Shown: one piece after another, positions 62,433-64,000 of the stretch
How positions within the stretch are numbered: the first letter of the stretch is position 1
How the letters are laid out: the number at the start of each line of letters is the position of its first letter
Position numbers and translations under genes: made by a program
Origin: Caldifarciminota bacterium
Lineage (GTDB): Bacteria > Hydrothermota > Tepidihabitantia > SM23-42
Assembly (NCBI GenBank): GCA_027026255.1
Contig: JALVOT010000006.1
Span: 101,768 to 165,767, forward strand
DNA length: 64,000 bases
Direction of reading: 5' to 3'
Notes under the pieces: model-generated
Database searches by the model: none
What the model was told of the DNA's origin: nothing
What the model saw: the letters and a program-made list of their open reading frames with translations, nothing else

Positions 62433-63833
62433 TTAAAGTCGGTTTTCTTTCCCGGCGGTTGTGGTCTGTCCTCGACGTTCTCTTTTCAGGGTAGAACGGA
62501 TTTCCTGACCATTAAACTTTCCTATTCCGATTGGTAAATCTTTGTATAAAAGCATAACAAAGCCCTTTTCGATACGGGAGTCTCTGACCTTGATGATATC
62601 ACCGTTCATAAATTTTCTGACCTGCCAATCATTTAGCCGGAAGAAATTTTTACTGGGTCTATTTCCAAAAATCTGGATAAAGTCATTATCAGATTTCAAC
62701 TGTTTTTCATAAAACCTGCCCAGTTCCAGCCCCTTTCTTAAAGATTTGAATTCCCAGAATGAATAGACCTCAGGATTGGATATAAAATATTGTTCATTCT
62801 TTTTAAAGATGGCAAAATCCTTAAATGGTTCAGGGTCGATCCCAAAATGTTTTCTCAGGTAATCTATCGGCTCATTTTTAAATTCAACCCTACCCATATA
62901 TTTCATCCTCGGTTTGTATAAACCCAATTTTGTAATGCGGGCGATAAAGAATGGTGCGGTATCGTTATCCTGGGGGAGGACCCGGGCACAGTTTTTAACC
63001 CGTTTATCAAAACTGATCCCCTGCCATTTTGTAATGCCGGGCCTCAATTTAAAGCCGGCAAGGTTGATGGGTAAAATATCAACATTGTTGAATTTTTCCA
63101 AAAGATAGGAAACAACACCTTCATTCTCTTCCGGGGCAATGGTGCAGGTGGAATAGACCATTGTTCCGCCCGGCCGCAGGGCACGAAATCCAGAAACGAT
63201 GAGTCCCTTTTGAATCCTTGCCATGTGCTCGATATTTTTCAATCCCCAGTGATAGAGAACCGCCTTTGACCTTCGGATTGTTCCTTCGGCACTGCACGGG
63301 GCATCAATCAGGATACGGTCGAAATATTCCGGCAGGATTCGGTCAATCTTCTGGCCCGGGATTGAGATGATCGCCTCATTCAATAATCCACATCGCCGCA
63401 CATTAAAGATTAATCCCCTTAACCTTTTCTTATTTATCTCATTTATTATTAATAACCCCTGGTTTTTCATCTGTTGGGCAATCTGGGTTGCCTTGGAACC
63501 CGGTGCACCACACAGATCAAGCACAACCTCACCGGGCTTCGGGTCAAGCACGATTGTCGGAATCATTGATGCCTTTTCCTGTAAATAGATAAATCCCAAT
63601 TTATGGGTGAAATGATTTCCTAAGGATAATTTTTTCTGGACCACAAAACCGTCTTCATAAAATGGTAATCTCTTTGCCTGCCAGTCTTTTATCAATAATA
63701 GAATATGGTCCTTTTTTGCCTTCAGGGTATTTACCCGAAATGAAAGACCGAGCGGTCTTTTTACATAATCGAGAAATTTTTCATAATCGGGAATAATAGA
63801 ACTGTAGCGTTGAAAGAGTTTTTCCATCTTCAT
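62433..63833 (-). CDS. RsmF/NOL1-NOP2-Sun family RNA (cytosine-5)-methyltransferase
   Basis: 466 residues. N-terminal domain, then the SAM-binding domain: LDLCGAPGSKATQIAQ, DAPCSAEGTIRRSK (catalytic motif IV), and MVYSTCTIAPEENEGVV (catalytic Cys in motif VI). A C-terminal part of about 170 residues includes a PUA-like end, as in RsmF (YebU). Probably makes 5-methylcytosine in 16S rRNA; tRNA targets are possible in this family. Its ATG lies 5 nt after TATAAT, so the mRNA should be leaderless. Confidence 0.92.
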   Translation of the reverse strand: MKMEKLFQRYSSIIPDYEKFLDYVKRPLGLSFRVNTLKAKKDHILLLIKDWQAKRLPFYEDGFVVQKKLSLGNHFTHKLGFIYLQEKASMIPTIVLDPKPGEVVLDLCGAPGSKATQIAQQMKNQGLLIINEINKKRLRGLIFNVRRCGLLNEAIISIPGQKIDRILPEYFDRILIDAPCSAEGTIRRSKAVLYHWGLKNIEHMARIQKGLIVSGFRALRPGGTMVYSTCTIAPEENEGVVSYLLEKFNNVDILPINLAGFKLRPGITKWQGISFDKRVKNCARVLPQDNDTAPFFIARITKLGLYKPRMKYMGRVEFKNEPIDYLRKHFGIDPEPFKDFAIFKKNEQYFISNPEVYSFWEFKSLRKGLELGRFYEKQLKSDNDFIQIFGNRPSKNFFRLNDWQVRKFMNGDIIKVRDSRIEKGFVMLLYKDLPIGIGKFNGQEIRSTLKRERRGQTTTAGKENRL

Positions 63834-63838
63834 AAATT

Positions 63839-63866
63839 ATTATAACCTATTTTTCAGTAAGGTCAA
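63839..63866 (-). promoter_or_regulatory. Promoter of the RsmF-like gene
   Basis: On the minus strand TTGACC (63866-63861), 16-bp spacer, TATAAT (63844-63839). Start codon at 63833, 5 nt downstream; leaderless. Confidence 0.78.
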
Positions 63867-63929
63867 CCTTTACCTGCAAACGTTAACAGACATCGTTACC
63901 AGTTTAGATATAAAAAAGATTTAAGAAAA

Positions 63930-64000
63930 ATGCTTGAAATAATAGGCCTTCCTGGATATATTAAAGAGTTGATAAGACTTTCTAAAACCAGGGAAGGCCT
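63930..64000 (+). CDS. Possible N-terminal end of an unidentified gene (cut by window edge)
   Basis: ATG at 63930 followed by an open frame to the window end, product beginning MLEIIGLPGYIKELIRLSK. Too short to identify. It has no clear ribosome site and coincides with an inverted repeat, so it may instead be non-coding or part of a mobile element. Confidence 0.3.
   Translation, partial: MLEIIGLPGYIKELIRLSKTREG
63944..64000. repeat. Inverted repeat at the window edge
   Basis: Left arm AGGCCTTCCTGG (63944-63955) and right arm CCAGGGAAGGCCT (63988-64000) are complementary except for one extra base, with 32 nt between. This could be a hairpin, a transposon end pair or a chance palindrome; the right arm touches the window end. 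Confidence 0.5.

Noticed and set aside
62423..62434. AATCCCGGGATT palindrome as a terminator
   Set aside because: Too short to hold a loop, and no T-run follows on either strand.

Overview
The window is a gene-dense bacterial chromosome segment of fairly low G+C by eye (around 40%). It contains about 60 protein genes and no rRNA, tRNA, CRISPR array, prophage or insertion sequence that I can recognise. The organism is diderm: it has a TonB-dependent receptor, a secretin (PilQ), three other outer-membrane barrel-like proteins and a PorV-like protein. The DUF4159/DUF4175, GldF-GldG and DUF4340 genes point towards the FCB side of the bacterial tree. The pyruvate:ferredoxin oxidoreductase suggests an anaerobe. 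My best guess is an uncultured lineage such as candidate phylum WOR-3/Stahlbacteria; that is inference, not proof.

Layout. 1-2748: end of a barrel protein, a helix-hairpin-helix/outer-membrane-barrel fusion, and a DedA protein. 2743-8714 (minus): an operon of TonB receptor, ARPP-1 domain protein and an intact Ser/Thr protein kinase fused to a UvrD-type helicase. 8812-14147: pilMNOPQ, rsmD, coaD. 14353-20488: obgE, HEAT protein, dprA, then NUDIX and an SbcD/SbcC (YhaO/YhaN-like) pair. 20730-23818 (minus): gap-pgk-tpiA with a long leader. 24121-28189: a tiny membrane protein with a sodium:solute symporter, secG-rplU-rpmA, rpoN. 28519-34171: recF-dciA-gyrB, M42 peptidase, a degenerate REP-type transposase relative, a methyltransferase. 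34173-39417: lytic transglycosylase, an ABC/GldFG/DUF4340 exporter, a glycine-repeat membrane protein. 39546-43250: four-subunit pyruvate:ferredoxin oxidoreductase and a HAD phosphatase. 43237-50426 (minus): accA with DUF4388, PorV-like and KOW proteins, then topA, flavin reductase and nfo. 50439-56838: DUF2723, DUF4159, DUF4175 and TPR proteins. 56906-61547 (minus): a citrate-to-2-oxoglutarate operon. 61582-64000: two RNA-modification genes and the start of an unidentified gene.

Together the genes outline central carbon flow: lower glycolysis, pyruvate oxidation to acetyl-CoA, the oxidative citrate branch to 2-oxoglutarate, and acetyl-CoA carboxylase alpha. They also cover DNA maintenance (RecF, GyrB, DciA, TopA, Nfo, SbcCD-like), and natural-competence or type IV pilus functions (PilMNOPQ, DprA, HhH-barrel).

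Two things stand out. First, the kinase-helicase fusion and its operon look like an undescribed signalling or genome-maintenance module. Second, promoters are unusually easy to read (TTGACN, a spacer of almost always 16 bp, then TATAAT). At ten operon heads the start codon lies only 5-8 nt after the -10 box, so those mRNAs should be leaderless. Other operons have longer leaders with clear Shine-Dalgarno sites.
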